Positions 39,178 to 51,726 of a stretch of 64,000 nucleotides of DNA are shown in pieces; position 1 is the stretch's first letter, and each line of letters opens with the position of its first letter. Below the pieces are notes generated by a model. It did not search any database. It saw nothing but the letters and a program-made list of their open reading frames with translations, and was not told the DNA's origin. The position numbers were made by a program, and so were the translations under genes. Origin of the DNA: Diogma glabrata (lineage: Eukaryota; Arthropoda; Insecta; Diptera; Cylindrotomidae); NCBI GenBank assembly GCA_963693315.1, contig OY856186.1, positions 232,026,392 through 232,090,391 on the forward strand. The letters run 5' to 3'.

Positions 39178-39499
39178 TATTATAATTATAATTAAAATGT
39201 TATTGAAATATACTAATATTGAATTATTAATTACCAGTTTATAACCAAGCGGTAATTTAAATTACTTCCATTTGGTTAAAATTTCCCAAGTTGATTTTAA
39301 ATTTGAAATGTCGCTGAGTCTCAGTTGTTTAGTCCTGTCCCATGCAGACTCAATTTTAGCCTAACTACTCTGTTCATCGAACAAAATTTCTACATATTCT
39401 GTCTGATGAATCTGCTTCAGGAACTGAAAAACCAATTATTTTTACCACACCATAGACAGTACAAAAATTTACAAAGTTTCACATACCAAACGTTATCGT

Positions 39500-39660
39500 T
39501 TAATAATAGTACATTATATACCGAGGTGATAAAGTAAATTTTCTACATTGAGGTGGATATTAATTCGCGAGAAACGAAGTTTCGAGCGAATTAAGCACCG
39601 AAATGGAGAAAATTTTCTTCACCGAGGTTTATATACTATTTTTTTTACTACTTGATATAA
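39500..39660. repeat. Foldback hairpin element with CCGAGG arms
   Basis: AGTACATTATATACCGAGGTG pairs with CACCGAGGTTTATATACTAT, and the centre TTCGCGAGAAACGAAGTTTCGAGCGAA is a hairpin. The arms resemble those of the element at 20235-20380. Confidence 0.65.
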
Positions 39661-40298
39661 AAAATGCACTAAAACTCTTAATTATTCACAAAATAAAATG
39701 TCAATTAATAAGCAAATGGTGAATAAATAAAAATTTTGATTTGGTGAAACATTGTGTATCATATCATTGGATTGCGTATTGGATATTTATTATTCAGGGC
39801 TGCTTAGTTAGAAATTTATTTTCTATTAGTTTTCTTAAAACTATATAAAAATCACATATGCTTTGCATTAAAAAATATAGCTTTTATTTATTTTTGACAT
39901 GAATTGAAATGAATTGAAAATCTATTCAATATTGTTGAGCCAAATTTAGAATTTTTTTAGTCTACAACTCACAACTAAACTAAATTTCAACAGAATTCTG
40001 TTTAACACGAATTAAAATTTCAAATAAACTAAACTATAGTTGCAAAGAAGTTTTTGCATTCATTCATTATTTATGATTATTAAAATAAAATCAAAACGCT
40101 TATTATTTTTTAATATATTATTATTATTTTAGGAAGAAACTAAAAAAATTCAAAGATGAACTCAGCTAACAAACGAACAAAAATTATATTTTCATTATTT
40201 ACTAAGGTGCTAAAATACTTATTATTAGGTGTGGGGAATAATTATTAGTAACCTTAGCTGAGAAAAATAACTTTTGTCTTGGGTTTTTGAGTAAATAC

Positions 40299-42726
40299 AG
40301 TGAAACCCCGTTATAACAAACTCGGTTTATAACAATTTTTTGCATATAACATATCTCTTTTAAAGTCCGAGCGTTTAAATATATTAATAGCACCTAAAGT
40401 CCTCCTCTTATTAAAAACCTCGGATATACAACTATAGCAAACCAATTTGTACTACCAGATGAGTTTTGTAGAAGAAAAATAACCTGATATAACAAACCAT
40501 GCTTTCGTTTATAACATATTAATGCACAAACATACGCAAATATAATTTTCTTTCCTTCATTCTATACATATTTTCTAGTCAAACACAAATGTATGTGTGT
40601 ATGTATAGTAAATATAATGTACCAAAATTATGAAAAGTACAAACCATACATTTACTCAAAATTATAACGGTAAGTTTTTATTTTGATTGAGTCTTTCAAA
40701 ATATTTTTGTGCAGTTTGATTTGTTGATTGATTCTAATATAACAAGTAGCAAGTGAAATTAAAGTTGTAAAATTTATCACGTTTTGCTGTTTAATCATAA
40801 TAAAGTGTGTAGTATCAAATTCAAACTAATTATTCATTCTAAAATCAACTAAAATAAAAGCTCTTTCCTTTCAGCAAAATGCCATCACTTCAAAGAAAAG
40901 CGATTTCATTAGAAACTAAGCTAGCTATTTTAAATATGATCGATTCAACCGCAAAAACGTATGATGAAGTAGGAGTATTGTTCAAATGCCCTAAATCGAC
41001 CGTTGCTGGTATTGTACGTAATAGAAAAAAAATTGTTGAGCTTAAAAACGTGGTAACTACTCGTAAAAAATTGCGTGGTTCACAATATCCACAACTTGAA
41101 GATGCTTTGTTAATTTGGATTAAAACCATGAGAGCTAAAGGTGTAAATATAAGTGGCACGTTATTTCGAGAAAAAGCTGTTCAGCTTACCTTAAAAATGG
41201 GTATTAGCAATTTTAATGCTACACAAGGCTGGTTTCATCGCTTTAAAAAGCGAAACGCTATTATTTTTAGAACCATTACAGGAGAAAGTCAGTCTGTGTC
41301 TGTAGAGCTTACAACTGAATGGAGTCGGTTTCAGCTACCTAAGTTGATAGAAGGATACCACAAAAGGGACATTTTTAATTTGGATGAAACGGCTCTATTT
41401 TATAAGTTAATGCCGAATAAAACTATGATGATGCAGAATGAAAACTGTTCTGGTGGGAAACTAAGTAAGGAACGGATCACCGTTTTAATTGGTGCGAATT
41501 CGGATGGATCAGAAAAGCTGCCTCTACTTGTTATTGGTAAGGCAAAAACACCGCGCTGTTTTAAAAATATCCAAACGTTACCTGTGTTGTATCAATCTAA
41601 TAAAAAAGCATGGATGACATTTCTCCTTTGGGAAGAATATGTTAAAAAAATGGAACAACGTTTCGCAAAAGAAAACAGAAAAGTTTTATTTTTTGTTGAC
41701 AACGCGCCCTCGCACCTTCCTGTTTTAAGCTTGCTTAATATAAAAATTTTAAATTTGCCTGCAAACACAACTTCCATACTACAACCCATGGACCAAGGAG
41801 TTATTAAAAATTTTAAAGGGTTCTACCGGGAGCTTATTGTTCGAAGAATTATAAGTGTATTAGAACAAAATGATTCGTCCAAATTAGTGCTTCGGAAATT
41901 AAAATAAATCTACTTGATGCTCTTCATTTAATTAAGCGGTCGTGGGACAAAGTAAAATCGGAAACAATTGCAAATTGCTTTAAGAAAGCCTATTTTCATA
42001 ATGAAATACAAGAAACACCACAACATGAGATAGAGCAACGAATAGTGTCCATTTGGGATAATCCTAGTGTTCAAGAGCTAATGGATGGCGTTGGTGTTGA
42101 CATTTATCTATCGGTTGATGATAATGTCGAAACTTGCGAAGATTTAACAGATGAAGCTCTTGTTGAAATTTCAAATAAAATTGTTAATACTGATTCAGAT
42201 GATTCTACATGCTTTGATAAAGAAAATGACGAGTTGTCCGAATGTAATAAATATCCAACTTCGCTGGAAATGGAAACATCATTTAAATGCATTCGAAAAA
42301 TATTATCTATGGAGAAAAATTGCGAAGGACTTTTAAATAAACTCAACGATATTCAAAATTTTGTGGAAGATGTTAACGTAACTAGATTAAAGCAGTCAAA
42401 AATAACTGACTTTTTTAAAACATCCTAGTTAACTAGCAACAGAAAATACAACATAGCTTATGATTTGATTTGTATAATTTAAGTTTATCTAAGTTGAGCT
42501 TTTATGTATTTCGCATACTTTATCGAAGTAGGCACTTGAAGTCGCAATAAATTTTAGTTTGAAAAAAATCTTTTATTAATTCTCTTTCATTTTCTTGTAC
42601 AGTAGTTTTTCTTGCTCCGCTTGTAACACTCTGGTTTGTTACAAACGAAATCGTGTATTAAAAACCATCGCATATAACAATCCCAAATTATGGTCCCTTG
42701 AAGTTTGTTATAACGAGGTTTCACTG
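40299..42726 (+). mobile_element. Tigger/pogo-type DNA transposon, nearly intact
   Basis: The left end CAGTGAAACCCCGTTATAAC and the reverse complement of the right end CAGTGAAACCTCGTTATAAC are about 24-bp inverted repeats, with TA on both flanks (40297-40298 and 42727-42728). The 2428-bp length and single transposase gene are typical. It sits inside the 6.6-kb CAC-ended element. Confidence 0.95.
40879..42428 (+). pseudogene. Tigger-like transposase, one frameshift
   Basis: The pogo-family DDE transposase that excises and inserts the element. Frame 1 (40879-41907, 342 codons) starts MPSLQRKAISLETKLAILNM and holds a pipsqueak-type helix-turn-helix (to about residue 52), a CENP-B-like second DNA-binding domain ending WFHRFKKRN (about 65-130), and the DDE_1 core: Asp in FNLDETALFY, Asp in VLFFVDNAPSH, and the third Asp in LQPMDQGVIKNF. 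The protein should continue, but a one-base shift near 41885 ends it at LRKLK. The other frame goes on as SEIKINLLDALHLIKRSWDK and joins the frame ending at 42428, which includes the 127-codon stretch from 42045: an acidic tail closing with LKQSKITDFFKTS. Catalytic residues look complete, so a single indel separates this from an intact gene. Confidence 0.93.
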
Positions 42727-43646
42727 TAATTGAAATTTCTCATGCAAGTAGTAAAAAAAATAATCTTACTTTTTCAATATTCTTAACACTTATAACTTTT
42801 CACAAAACTTTTAAATATTTTTTAAAGTTGTTTATTCAGCGTCTGGATATAAACTGTGATTCTTACCAATATTTTATTAATCGTTATTAAAAATAATAAC
42901 CTAAAGTAAGATTAATGTATACTATTATTAATTTAATAACCTACGTTTTGAAAGTAAAAACGTCGATGATTAATCTAATAAAATGGTTATTAAAATTAAC
43001 TACAAAAATAATAATTTATGTTTTTATTTTAATAGCTCTACGTTAATCACATAATTTTTTATTTGATTGTCTGAATTCATCATTTTAATAAGAATTGGTT
43101 ATTAGTTTAATCAACCGTTGTGATTTTTTAAATAATATTGACCGTATTTTTATTTTGATAAACATTTTTATTAAAATAATAACAAAAAGTATTAATCGAA
43201 CAAATGTGGCAATTACTTTAATAAAAATCGTTATTAGATTGATAAAATAACTTATTACACATTTTTAAAACGGGCGGTTATTAAATTTACTAACAAAATT
43301 CTCTGAGTGTATACTTTCAAAAATTTAAAACTTTTACAAATCATGCTGCAACATATTAGCATATATACCAAGTTTCGTCAAAATCCATTATCAGAAACTG
43401 ATGTATAATTGAAGTTTCAAATAAACAAATCCTCAAGGGGCCCCTCACGTCATTTTCCAATATTGCCCAGAAACTAATCAGTTTTTTGTCCTTCCAATCT
43501 CCATTCAATTCGCTTATCAGGTACAAATGTTGTAGATCTTTAAAAAAAACCGGAGCTCTGGAGACCCCCATGCCCCTCAAACCCTTTGTCCAATGTATTC
43601 AAAAGCTTATAAAACCGTATTGGAAACAGCACTAAAACCTTATATA

Positions 43647-44561
43647 CCGGGTGATTTTTTTAACCTGAAACTTTCAAATATCTCGAAAAATAAGCACTCT
43701 ACGGAAAAAATGTCCATATTCAAAATTTAATCATTCCGCGGGAGAAACACATTAGTGCAAAAAAATAGTCCCCCACCCCCCCTCTTTGTATGTGGGCGGG
43801 GGAAACTTTGAATCTAAAATAGGAACCCCAATTTTTTATTGCAGATACGGATTCTACGGCTAAAAGTACGTACGATTTGACTAAAAAATTTTGTTCGATT
43901 CATGGTAGATGTAAATTGGCCTGCCAGATCACCAGATCTTACTTCGCTAGATTTCTTTTTGTTGAGCTATCTCAAAGAGAAAGTTTACAAACAAGAACCA
44001 ACAACACGTGAGAATATGCTTGGGCGAATCAAAAATGCTTGTGCCGAAATTCAAGCAGACACACTTCTCAGTTGTGTACAGTCATTTGAAGAGCGGATTA
44101 ATAAGTGCATTAAAGTCGAAGGCCATCATTTTGAACACTTATTTTAAGCTAAAATTTGTTTATTCACCAGCCATTTACATTAATAAACTTTTTACAATGA
44201 AAACGTGATATTTTTTATTTCAAATGTATTACAAAATCGTAGGCATATGTTCTTAGTAAAAAAAATCGAAAAAAATGAATTTCGTCGATTACAGCGCCAT
44301 CTATCATGAATTGAACAAATATTTTTAGTCAAATCGTACGTACTTTTAGCCGTAGAATCCGTATCTGCAATAAAAAATTGGGGTTCCTATTTTAGATTCA
44401 AAATTACCCCCTCTCACATTCAAAGAGGGGGGTGGGGGACTATTTTTTTGCACTAATGTGTTTCCCCCGCGGAATGATTAAATTTTGAATATGGACATTT
44501 TTTCCGTAGAGTGCTTATTTTTCGAGATATTTGAAAGTTTCAGGTTAAAAAAATCACTCGG
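43647..44561 (+). mobile_element. Mariner-like deletion derivative with about 264-bp terminal inverted repeats
   Basis: The element begins CCGGGTGATTTTTTTAACCT and ends with its complement CACTCGG, with TA duplications at 43645-43646 and 44562-44563. The inverted repeats extend from 43647 to about 43911 and from about 44298 to 44561, and include GATACGGATTCTACGGCTAA and a CCCCCAC run. Between them only the C-terminal part of a transposase remains. The insertion point splits repeat family A between ACCTTATA and AAGTATC, which are contiguous in copy 1. Confidence 0.93.
43902..44147 (+). pseudogene. Mariner-like transposase, C-terminal fragment
   Basis: The 81-codon frame contains NWPARSPDLTSLDFFLLSYL, then KEKVYKQEPTTREN, RIKNACAEIQADTLLSCVQS and INKCIKVEGHHFEHLF. 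This is the C-terminal catalytic block (W-P-A-R-S-P-D-L) of an IS630/Tc1/mariner-type transposase. The first codons lie in the left inverted repeat: the DNA-binding domain and the first two catalytic residues have been deleted and the remainder is fused to the terminal repeat. It cannot be active by itself, but the complete ends could be used by an enzyme in trans. Confidence 0.9.
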
Positions 44562-45109
44562 TATAAAGTATCAATAAGATTGAAAGCCAGGATTAGAAGT
44601 TATTGAAGTTTTAGACTTTCAGGTGTTCGGGAGACCCCCGCCATTTTGTCCAATTTTATCCAATTATAGATATGAACCATTCTTAGATCAACTTCATTGC
44701 ACACACTCTTTCATAAAAATCAATCAAACCGTTTAGGAGGAGTTCAGTCACAAACAACCGAACAGAGAAAATATTTATATAAAGATAGATAGATATAAAT
44801 TTTGCATTGTGAAACAAATAACTTGAAAAAAAAACAATATAACCGAACAAAAAACTCAAAATAGTATATTAATAAATATATTAAGAAAATATGGAGGGGC
44901 TGAAATCTCACAGCTCTGAGATATCAAGACTTCGGTCTGGGTAAAGGATTTTGATATAGTTTTCGTCAAAAAACTTTCACGAGGACATGGTTTTTAGTTT
45001 TGGGCAGCGATGTATATCAAACATAACTCATTGTTAAAGTACATGTATTTTTTATATCTGTTTAAAAATTTATTACAAAACTAACACGAAACATCAATAC
45101 GTTGCCGGA

Positions 45110-45700
45110 AAATTATAATCAAAATTCCAAAAATATTGTTAAATTAAATAAAATCAAACTTTTTCAAAATTCCAAAAATATTCCAAAAACTAGAATGAAA
45201 TCGAATATATAAACTTTTTCTAAATTCCGATAATATTCCAAAAATTCTTAAAAATTCAAACTTTTCCAAAATTCTAAAAATTTTTGCAAAAATTATTACA
45301 AAATCAAAAATTGAAAACTTTTTCCAAAATTCCAAAAATTATAATAAAATCAAAAATTTAAAATTTTTCAAAATTCTAAAAATATTCCAAAAATTCTTAC
45401 AAAATCAAAAAATGAAACTTTTTCAAAATTCTAAATACATATATATATATATATAAAATTCAAAAATTCTATTTTTTTCAAAATTCTAAAAATATTGCAA
45501 AAATTATAACAAAATCAAAAATTGAAACCTTTTTCAAAATTCCAAAAATATTCTAAAAATTAGAATGAAATCAAATATTTAAACTTTTTCTGAATTCCAA
45601 TAATAATCCAAAAGTTCTTAAAAATTCAAACTTTTTCCAAAATTCTAAAAATAGTGCAAAAATTATTACAAAATCAAAAATTGAAAATTTTTCAAACAAA
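45110..45700. repeat. Degenerate tandem repeat of about 58-bp units with higher-order duplication
   Basis: Units built on CAAAATTCCAAAAATATTCC and ACAAAATCAAAAATTGAAAC recur about ten times. A larger block with TAGAATGAAATC, AACTTTTTCT and AATTCTTAAAAATTCAAAC (45170-45315) is repeated with few changes at 45540-45690, about 370 bases on. Confidence 0.75.
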
Positions 45701-45889
45701 TAATTAATTTTATTCTCACCGTCTTCGATTCTATTGGTAGTAGTTGACCACAAATAAAATACCAAACTTTAGATCAAAAAAATTTTTCTTTTTTATTTAT
45801 TTTCCTTTAGATATTTCCGTCCTTACTCGGACCCTCATTAGTATTCATAACATTGAACAGAACTTAGAACTCTCAGAAAAATTCTAAAA

Positions 45890-46115
45890 TTAATTTTATT
45901 TTTTTGGGTAAAAAAGTAAATAAAAACTTTCTTTTGACACACTTGACAACATTTTTTTGACAAACTTATAGTACCATAATTCTCAATAATAATAATTAAA
46001 TTCATTTCAAACATAATTAATTTTATTTTTTTCCAAAAAATTGGGTAAAAAAATAAATAAAATCCTTCTTTTGACACACTTGACAACATTTTTTTGACAA
46101 ACTTATAATGCAATA
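45890..46115. repeat. Tandem duplication of about 150 bp
   Basis: TTTGACACACTTGACAACAT and TTTTTTTGACAAACTTATA, preceded by TTAATTTTATTTTTTT and GGGTAAAAAA, occur twice (45890-45970 and 46015-46110). The stretch 46115-46400 to the right is unassigned. Confidence 0.75.
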
Positions 46116-46401
46116 AACTAGTTTTTGGTCTCACATACCAATCCCTACCATCAAGAATTCTCCAAGTTTAATGTTCCTACCCGTAATCACTTAAAATGAA
46201 CGTTTTTAAGCCAAAAATATGAAAATTTGCTATTTTTGACACACATAATGATTTTTTTGACACACTTCCGGTACAGTTATCGAACACAGCGTCCTTTCAG
46301 ACCTGTCCCTTGAGTATACCTATTTTTAGAAAAAAAAAATTTTTGAAATCCCTCCAGCGGTTTTCCCTGCAGCGTAGGTAATGACGGACGGCCGGCCGAC
46401 G

Positions 46402-46800
46402 TTAACAGAAATATTGAGAAATATTGTCGATACCAGGTGCTTTATTGCGTTTTAACTTTGACAGCGCCGCATCGAATTTCTCTTTGGTTGGTTCGTTTAC
46501 ATGTACCTTTGACGCACGAATAAGCTTTGCTCGTCGCCCGACTTGTTGCTGGTCACTTAAGTTGAGAAGATTTTCAAAATAAGCGGCCCAAGTATCTAAA
46601 ATATTTTTAAGGTCTACTTGTAGCTCCCCATCTTCGTTTTGAATAGCAGTCGATCTAGTTTGAGGGTCCTTCTTTAAGGTTTTAACCTGTTGAAAGAAGT
46701 TACGCGATTGATGTTCCTTATTGAAGCTTTCAATCTCCTCACACTGTCTCTTCCACCATTCTCTCTTCGTTCGTCTACATAGCTTTGTAACGGCTTGTCG
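46402..46800 (-). pseudogene. RTE-type LINE, endonuclease-RT linker and start of RT
   Basis: The minus-strand frame reads RQAVTKLCRRTKREWWKRQC, FFQQVKTLKKDPQTRSTAIQ, DLKNILDTWAAYFENLLN and KFDAALSKLKRNKAPGIDNI, the linker and first RT motif (KAPG.D) of RTE/craniofacial-development-protein-2-like retroposons. It stops at 46407 just after that motif, so the polymerase domain is missing. A poly-T/A tract at 46801-46817 separates it from the inserted retroposon. Confidence 0.85.
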
Positions 46801-47445
46801 TTTTTTTTTTTTTTTTTCTATAAAATGTGTTGTGTAGTAGGAATTACAATATGTGTCACAATAACACATAAAACCCTTTTAAGACCAAGGTCCCACAACA
46901 ACATACGTTCAAAGGTGTTAATGGACGTAAATCTTTCTTTTTTTTGTATTTTTATATTTTTTGTCAAATAATGGATAACTAAACAAAAAATTCTATCATT
47001 AACAAAATATGACATAGGCCAATATTTTATGATAGAATAGAGAAAATAAAAGTAAATTAAAAAGTAAATAGCAAATTGTTACAACAATTTGCTGAAACAA
47101 AACAAAAATGTAGTTGCCAATAATCCAGCCGGTTGCGTATTCCTTAATCCTATGACGCACTCTCTTTCTTAAAGATTAAAGCCCACACATAATTATATGA
47201 AGGCTCATTTCTTCAACGAAGCAATAGCGTCTCATCATCAAGGATTATTTAACAGCTAAGATTGAGGGTGCTACCGTTGACTGAATACAGTTCAACCGCC
47301 ACCACCCCTAAGATGTCACCTTGGCTAGTGATATCTCACTGCTATTGCCAGTGGTATGTGATATCTCACGTTAACTCGTATGTCAATAGCAGGGACTGGA
47401 GTACGCGGGGTTGTCACACCCGTAGATCAAAAATAAAAAAATAAA
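46801..47445 (-). mobile_element. Retroposon inserted in the RTE-type LINE (family R, copy 3)
   Basis: About 640 bases interrupt the LINE frame between SRMEGS (47450) and RQAVTKL (46795). The left border is an 18-base T run, i.e. a poly(A) tail for a minus-strand insert. Next to it is the family R 3' signature (AGGAATTACAATATGTGTCA ... TTTTAAGACCAAGGTCCC) shared with 16365-16480. The remainder, including TGGCTAGTGATATCTCACTG and a partial repeat GTATGTGATATCTCACGTTAA, has no other copy here. No target duplication is obvious. Confidence 0.6.
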
Positions 47446-48567
47446 TTTCAAAACAATAAAAACTGATCCCTCCATGCGGGAGCTTGTCGGCTTGTCTTGC
47501 CAGTTTATAGTTCTCTTTGTGGACCTGGTGTTGCGTCCTTGTAGACACTTCAGATAGCAATCTCTTTTGTATTGAATAGTGTCAAGGCATGCTTGATCCA
47601 TCCATGGCTTCTGGGGTCGTCCAAGTATTCCCTCAGCGGCGCTTAGAACAGCATCTTTGAGCAAATACCATGACTTATCGACGTCTCCATTAATGGTTTC
47701 TGATTTCTCCAATGTTTCGGCAATATGGATTTGATATCTCTCTTTATTGATGAGATGTTAAAACGTTTCCGTTGATTGAATTTTGGAATGCCTGGCTTTG
47801 GGAAGTGGAACCTTATCGTTGCACATACAAGGAAGTGGTCACTTCCAATGTATGCACCTCTAAAGGATCGCACATCCCGAATGCTCGAAAAAAAACGTGC
47901 TGTTACTAGAACGTGATCAATTTGATTTCAAGTGTTTCCATTCAGTGAGACCCAAGTCTGTTTATGAATCGATCGATGCGGAAAGAACGTACTGGCAATT
48001 CTCAAATTATTTGATAATGCAAACTCAGTCATTCTCTCACCATTATCATTCGAATTCAAATGCAGGCTGTTGGGACCCACCACATTTCCATAAGAGATAT
48101 CTCCTCCAACCTGTCCATTAAAGTCACCAAGAACCATAATGAAGTCGCGTGTGAGTGTTTGTTTCATAACCTCTTCCAGTGCTATGTAGAAATCATCCTT
48201 CTCGTCGACGGTCTTAGCTTCAGTAGGTGCATGCACGGCAATAAGAGAAATATTGTTAGATGTACCACGTACACGTAGGTAGCAGATCCTCTCACTGACC
48301 GGGATGGATTTCATCTCGGCTTCTTGTATGCGTGCACCAACAAGAAAGCCAGTACCAAATTCTCTTCGAGAAGAATGACCACTACAGTATGGAGAGTGAC
48401 TTAGATCTTGTTTTCCGAAGATTTAGATCTTGTTTTCCGATTATCGGCTGTCTAATTTCTTGTAGAGCAATAATATCCATCCTATACCTCTCAGCATCTG
48501 TTTCTAGACTTATTTTCGTTTTCAATGTTACTGAAACAAAACTGTTTAAACTTGAAATTTTAAACAA
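47446..48567 (-). pseudogene. RTE-type LINE endonuclease, frameshifted
   Basis: Successive minus-strand frames give MDIIALQEIRQP (near 48490), RICYLRVRGTSNNISLIAVH and APTEAK, VLGDFNGQVGGD (catalytic GDFN, near 48120), WVSLNGNT, then in another frame YIGSDHFLVCATI (SDH motif, near 47840) and the linker PWMDQACLDTIQYKRDCYLK. This is the AP-type endonuclease of an RTE LINE, often annotated as craniofacial development protein 2-like. At least three frameshifts and an 18-bp duplication (AGATCTTGTTTTCCG twice, 48400-48440) show decay. Confidence 0.88.
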
Positions 48568-48569
48568 TT

Positions 48570-49190
48570 TCTTGCAATATCACCGAATAACACATTTAAT
48601 TTAATAATTTAGTTCATGACATAGAATTTTGATTGAAAATATACTTTTAAATTTCTTCATGAACTAAATGGATTGAATGAAATATGTGTTTTGCTTTTAC
48701 AGATATGAATGTTTTGTTTTCACAGATTTGAGAAATCATCTTCAATACTAATACTGATCTATGAGATACTATAGGATGATGTAGGTACGCACCACAGTAA
48801 AGATTTTGTTATATTTTTAAGTAAAATAAAAAAATTGTTTTTGTCATATTTGATTTGTGTGTTTTTCTTTATACTTTTTAATAAAGAAAAGGCAATTGAT
48901 AGTACGAATAATCTAAGTATTGTTGAAATTAATGATAATATATTAAAAATAATTTTATCTTCGTTCTCTTGATTTATATTTTGTTTTTTTCTTTTTTATT
49001 GAGCTTGATGTTTTTTTCAGTTAATAACAGTGTGTAAGTGTGGTAAAGTAAGTAAAGATTTTTTTTGTATTTAGACGATAAAAACACAGCTATTTCACAG
49101 TTTTAAGTTTTCAATTCTGTCGGAAGCCCTCAAGACTGCCTTCTTTTTTTTTGTTGGATTGTTTTAACATTTTTTTATACAGTTGAAGGA
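48570..49190. other. Unassigned AT-rich stretch
   Basis: No gene or repeat partner recognised. Confidence 0.4.
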
Positions 49191-49194
49191 CATA

Positions 49195-49480
49195 TTAAAA
49201 GTATTCGTATTCCATTTTATAGAACATTCGCGATAAATGAAGGTTAGAATAAGATCGATTTTTCTAGATTGTACGGAGTTTAGTATTTAAGCAGGTATTT
49301 CACGCAGAACGAATTAATTGTAAACGAAAAGTTGTACCGTGCATATAAAATCGTTGTTGATTTTACGAATAATTTGTTATACATAATTTATTAATATATT
49401 TGAAGTTTTTTTATTATAAATACAGAATTTCTGAACCATACCCTATAATGCTTTTTGTTTACGATAAAAACAAAAATGTT
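49195..49480 (+). repeat. LTR-like fragment, copy 2
   Basis: AGAACATTCGCGATAAATGA, TAGAATAAGATCGATTTTTC, TTGTACGGAGTTTAGTATTTAAGCAG split over 49215-49295 match the fragment at 20820-20930 in the same order and orientation. Diverged; no flanking gene. Confidence 0.4.
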
Positions 49481-51720
49481 ATTGTTTAATTATGTATTCC
49501 TTTGCTTTTGAGTCAATTTTTGAGTCAATTTTTGAGACCGATATAGTTTAATTTCTTTTGTAATTATTTAGAAAAAATATAATAATTTTAAGTTAAAAAA
49601 ATTCAATTTTATGTCCACTTCATTTACAGTCATAATTAATATAACCCGTCTCTTCTTAAGAACATTGCAATATCTAGCCCGTTTTGTATTATATGAGGTT
49701 TTAACTTTGAACATTTTGGTTTAATCCTTTATAGTCTAATCCTTTATAGTCTAATAATTCTAATAATTTAATTATATAGTCTAATAATTTAATCCTTTAT
49801 AGTCTAATAGTCTAATCCTTTATAAATTTATCTGCAACCTGATGTTTATCCTTAACAAATTTAAATAATGTTATATCAAAAGCAAGTCAATCATTACTGA
49901 ATCTTGAAAGGGTATTTCGTTGAAAATTTTGAGTAATCGGTTAATTCAAAGTGAAACAAGTAAAAACATTATTCTTAACAATTATGACAGCCATGAAGAA
50001 TAAATCGCGATAAAATGTTTCTTTGAAAACCTCAATTAGAACAAAAAATATTGTTCCCATAGCAACCACACGGGTGAATTTAAAATTTCGAAATACATAC
50101 ATATGTATCTTTAATCTTTTTGCCTTAAAAATAAACGTTTTGTTTAAAGAAGAGATTAAAATATCTTAATCTTGTTTATTTTTCAAATTCATATTACTCA
50201 GCATCCACAATTCGTCTAAACACAAAAAAAGTATTCAGCTGATTAATAGAAAACATTATACGGCAAAAAAATATTTTATATAAACATATACGTAATTAAT
50301 TATGTTTTTTGACAAAAAACTAATCCTCTAATAAAACACAAGATGAATATGAATTATGCATGCATAAAACTCGAAGAAAAAAAAATATATTTCCACTTTT
50401 CACTTTAAACCACGAATTTAAACCATACATTTTTTTCGAACATGACACAAAAAGTCTGTTGACTGTAATTTTTCTTTCGTCATATCTCGTTGTTGACGTT
50501 TGGTTTTTCATTCTTTTGTTTGTCTACTTAAATGATATAAATTTTGAACATATTCAACATAAATCACCCAAAACTTAAATTTATTTAATTTTACACGAAA
50601 AGTTGTATGAAATTAAAATCATTCAAGCTGATGAATTAATATTTTTCGAAAAAGAAAAACAAGACATACATTTTTTTATTAATTTTAATTTATTTCAAAC
50701 TTTATTGTTCATTATAACATTTTTTTTTATTTGAAAATATTGTAAAAAGGGAAATTGAACTTAAAATGAAAAATCATAAAATAGAATCGAAAATTGAGAT
50801 CGTAAAATTAAAATGTAAGTCGAATTTTTTTCAATAATTTTAAGAAATATGTAGGTACTATACTTAAAAAATAAGTAAATTATTGATGAAAATATAAAAA
50901 GGAAGGAAACGTTTAGAAAATCATCAAGAGGCAAACAATACAACAAATAAAGTAAAACTTAAGGAAATGTTTTATTAAATAAAACGAAAGTTATTTCTGT
51001 GCATAAAATTAACATAAATAGAGGTTCTAAGGTAGTCAAGTCAGTGTTGCTCAAACGGTGGTCCACAAAAAGGTTAGTGGTCCGCGAATTTCTATATATT
51101 TATTTATTACCAGTTAGAATTTCATTTCATTCGAGCATTTTTTTCACTCCTCAAATGAGAATACTATTTCATAAATTTAAATTTTTTATAAACTATTTTT
51201 ATTTTAATACGAAGAAAAAGCATCAAATTTGAGGCAAAAATTAAATGTGTGAATATATGAAAAAAAATTTATTCTTACGGTAACTACAAATATTTTTAAT
51301 TTTCTTACAACCATAACTGTGTGTGTTATTAGTCGAAATAAAATAAACAGCTGTTAATTTTATTCTGTCTCGCGATTGCTGCGGAACACATTGAGACCGT
51401 GTTTAATGATATATTTTATTTTTCGTGCAAAATTTTACAAATTTGCAATAAACACGAACCCAATACAACGGTTTATCCTTCCGAAAAAGTAACATATATT
51501 AATTTAAGTTAAATTATTTTTAAATTCATTTGTAAAACAAGTAAAACGATTTAAAAAAAACAATGAATTTTATTTCATTTTTTTGTGCCATCAATTTTTT
51601 TTTGGACGATCAAACAATAAAATAAATTTTAGTCAATTTCATTGAGGCTTATTTAATTTTATGGTGTTTTGAAAATGAAATGAACTACATGTTTTATTGT
51701 CTATAATACACTTCTTGATC
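49480..51720. other. Mostly unassigned stretch with a small minisatellite and a possible lone hAT end
   Basis: 49720-49815 is built of repeated AATCCTTTATAGTCTAATAA-like units. At 51042 CAGTGTTGCTCAAACGGTGG then TCCACAAAAAGG resembles a hAT-type terminal repeat, but no matching right end was found. Otherwise no gene is visible. Confidence 0.4.
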
Positions 51721-51726
51721 ACCCGA

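Larger units (their letters stand above)
43340..44770 (+). repeat. Repeat family A, copy 2, split by a mariner-like element
   Basis: Left part 43340-43646 has CATTTTCCAATATTGCCCAG, CTTATCAGGTACAAATG and GGAAACAGCACTAAAACCTT. The right part 44562-44770 continues with AAGTATCAATAAGATTGAAAGCC, the same order as 13750-13800 in copy 1. Beyond it are a (GATA)n tract and the GTGAAACAAATAACTTG block of the 33.9-kb tandem units (44795-44865). Confidence 0.75.

Noticed and set aside
46250..46400. GC-rich stretch near 46330-46400 as a CpG island or promoter
   Set aside because: Short, at the truncated border of the RTE-type LINE, with no adjacent gene in the expected direction.
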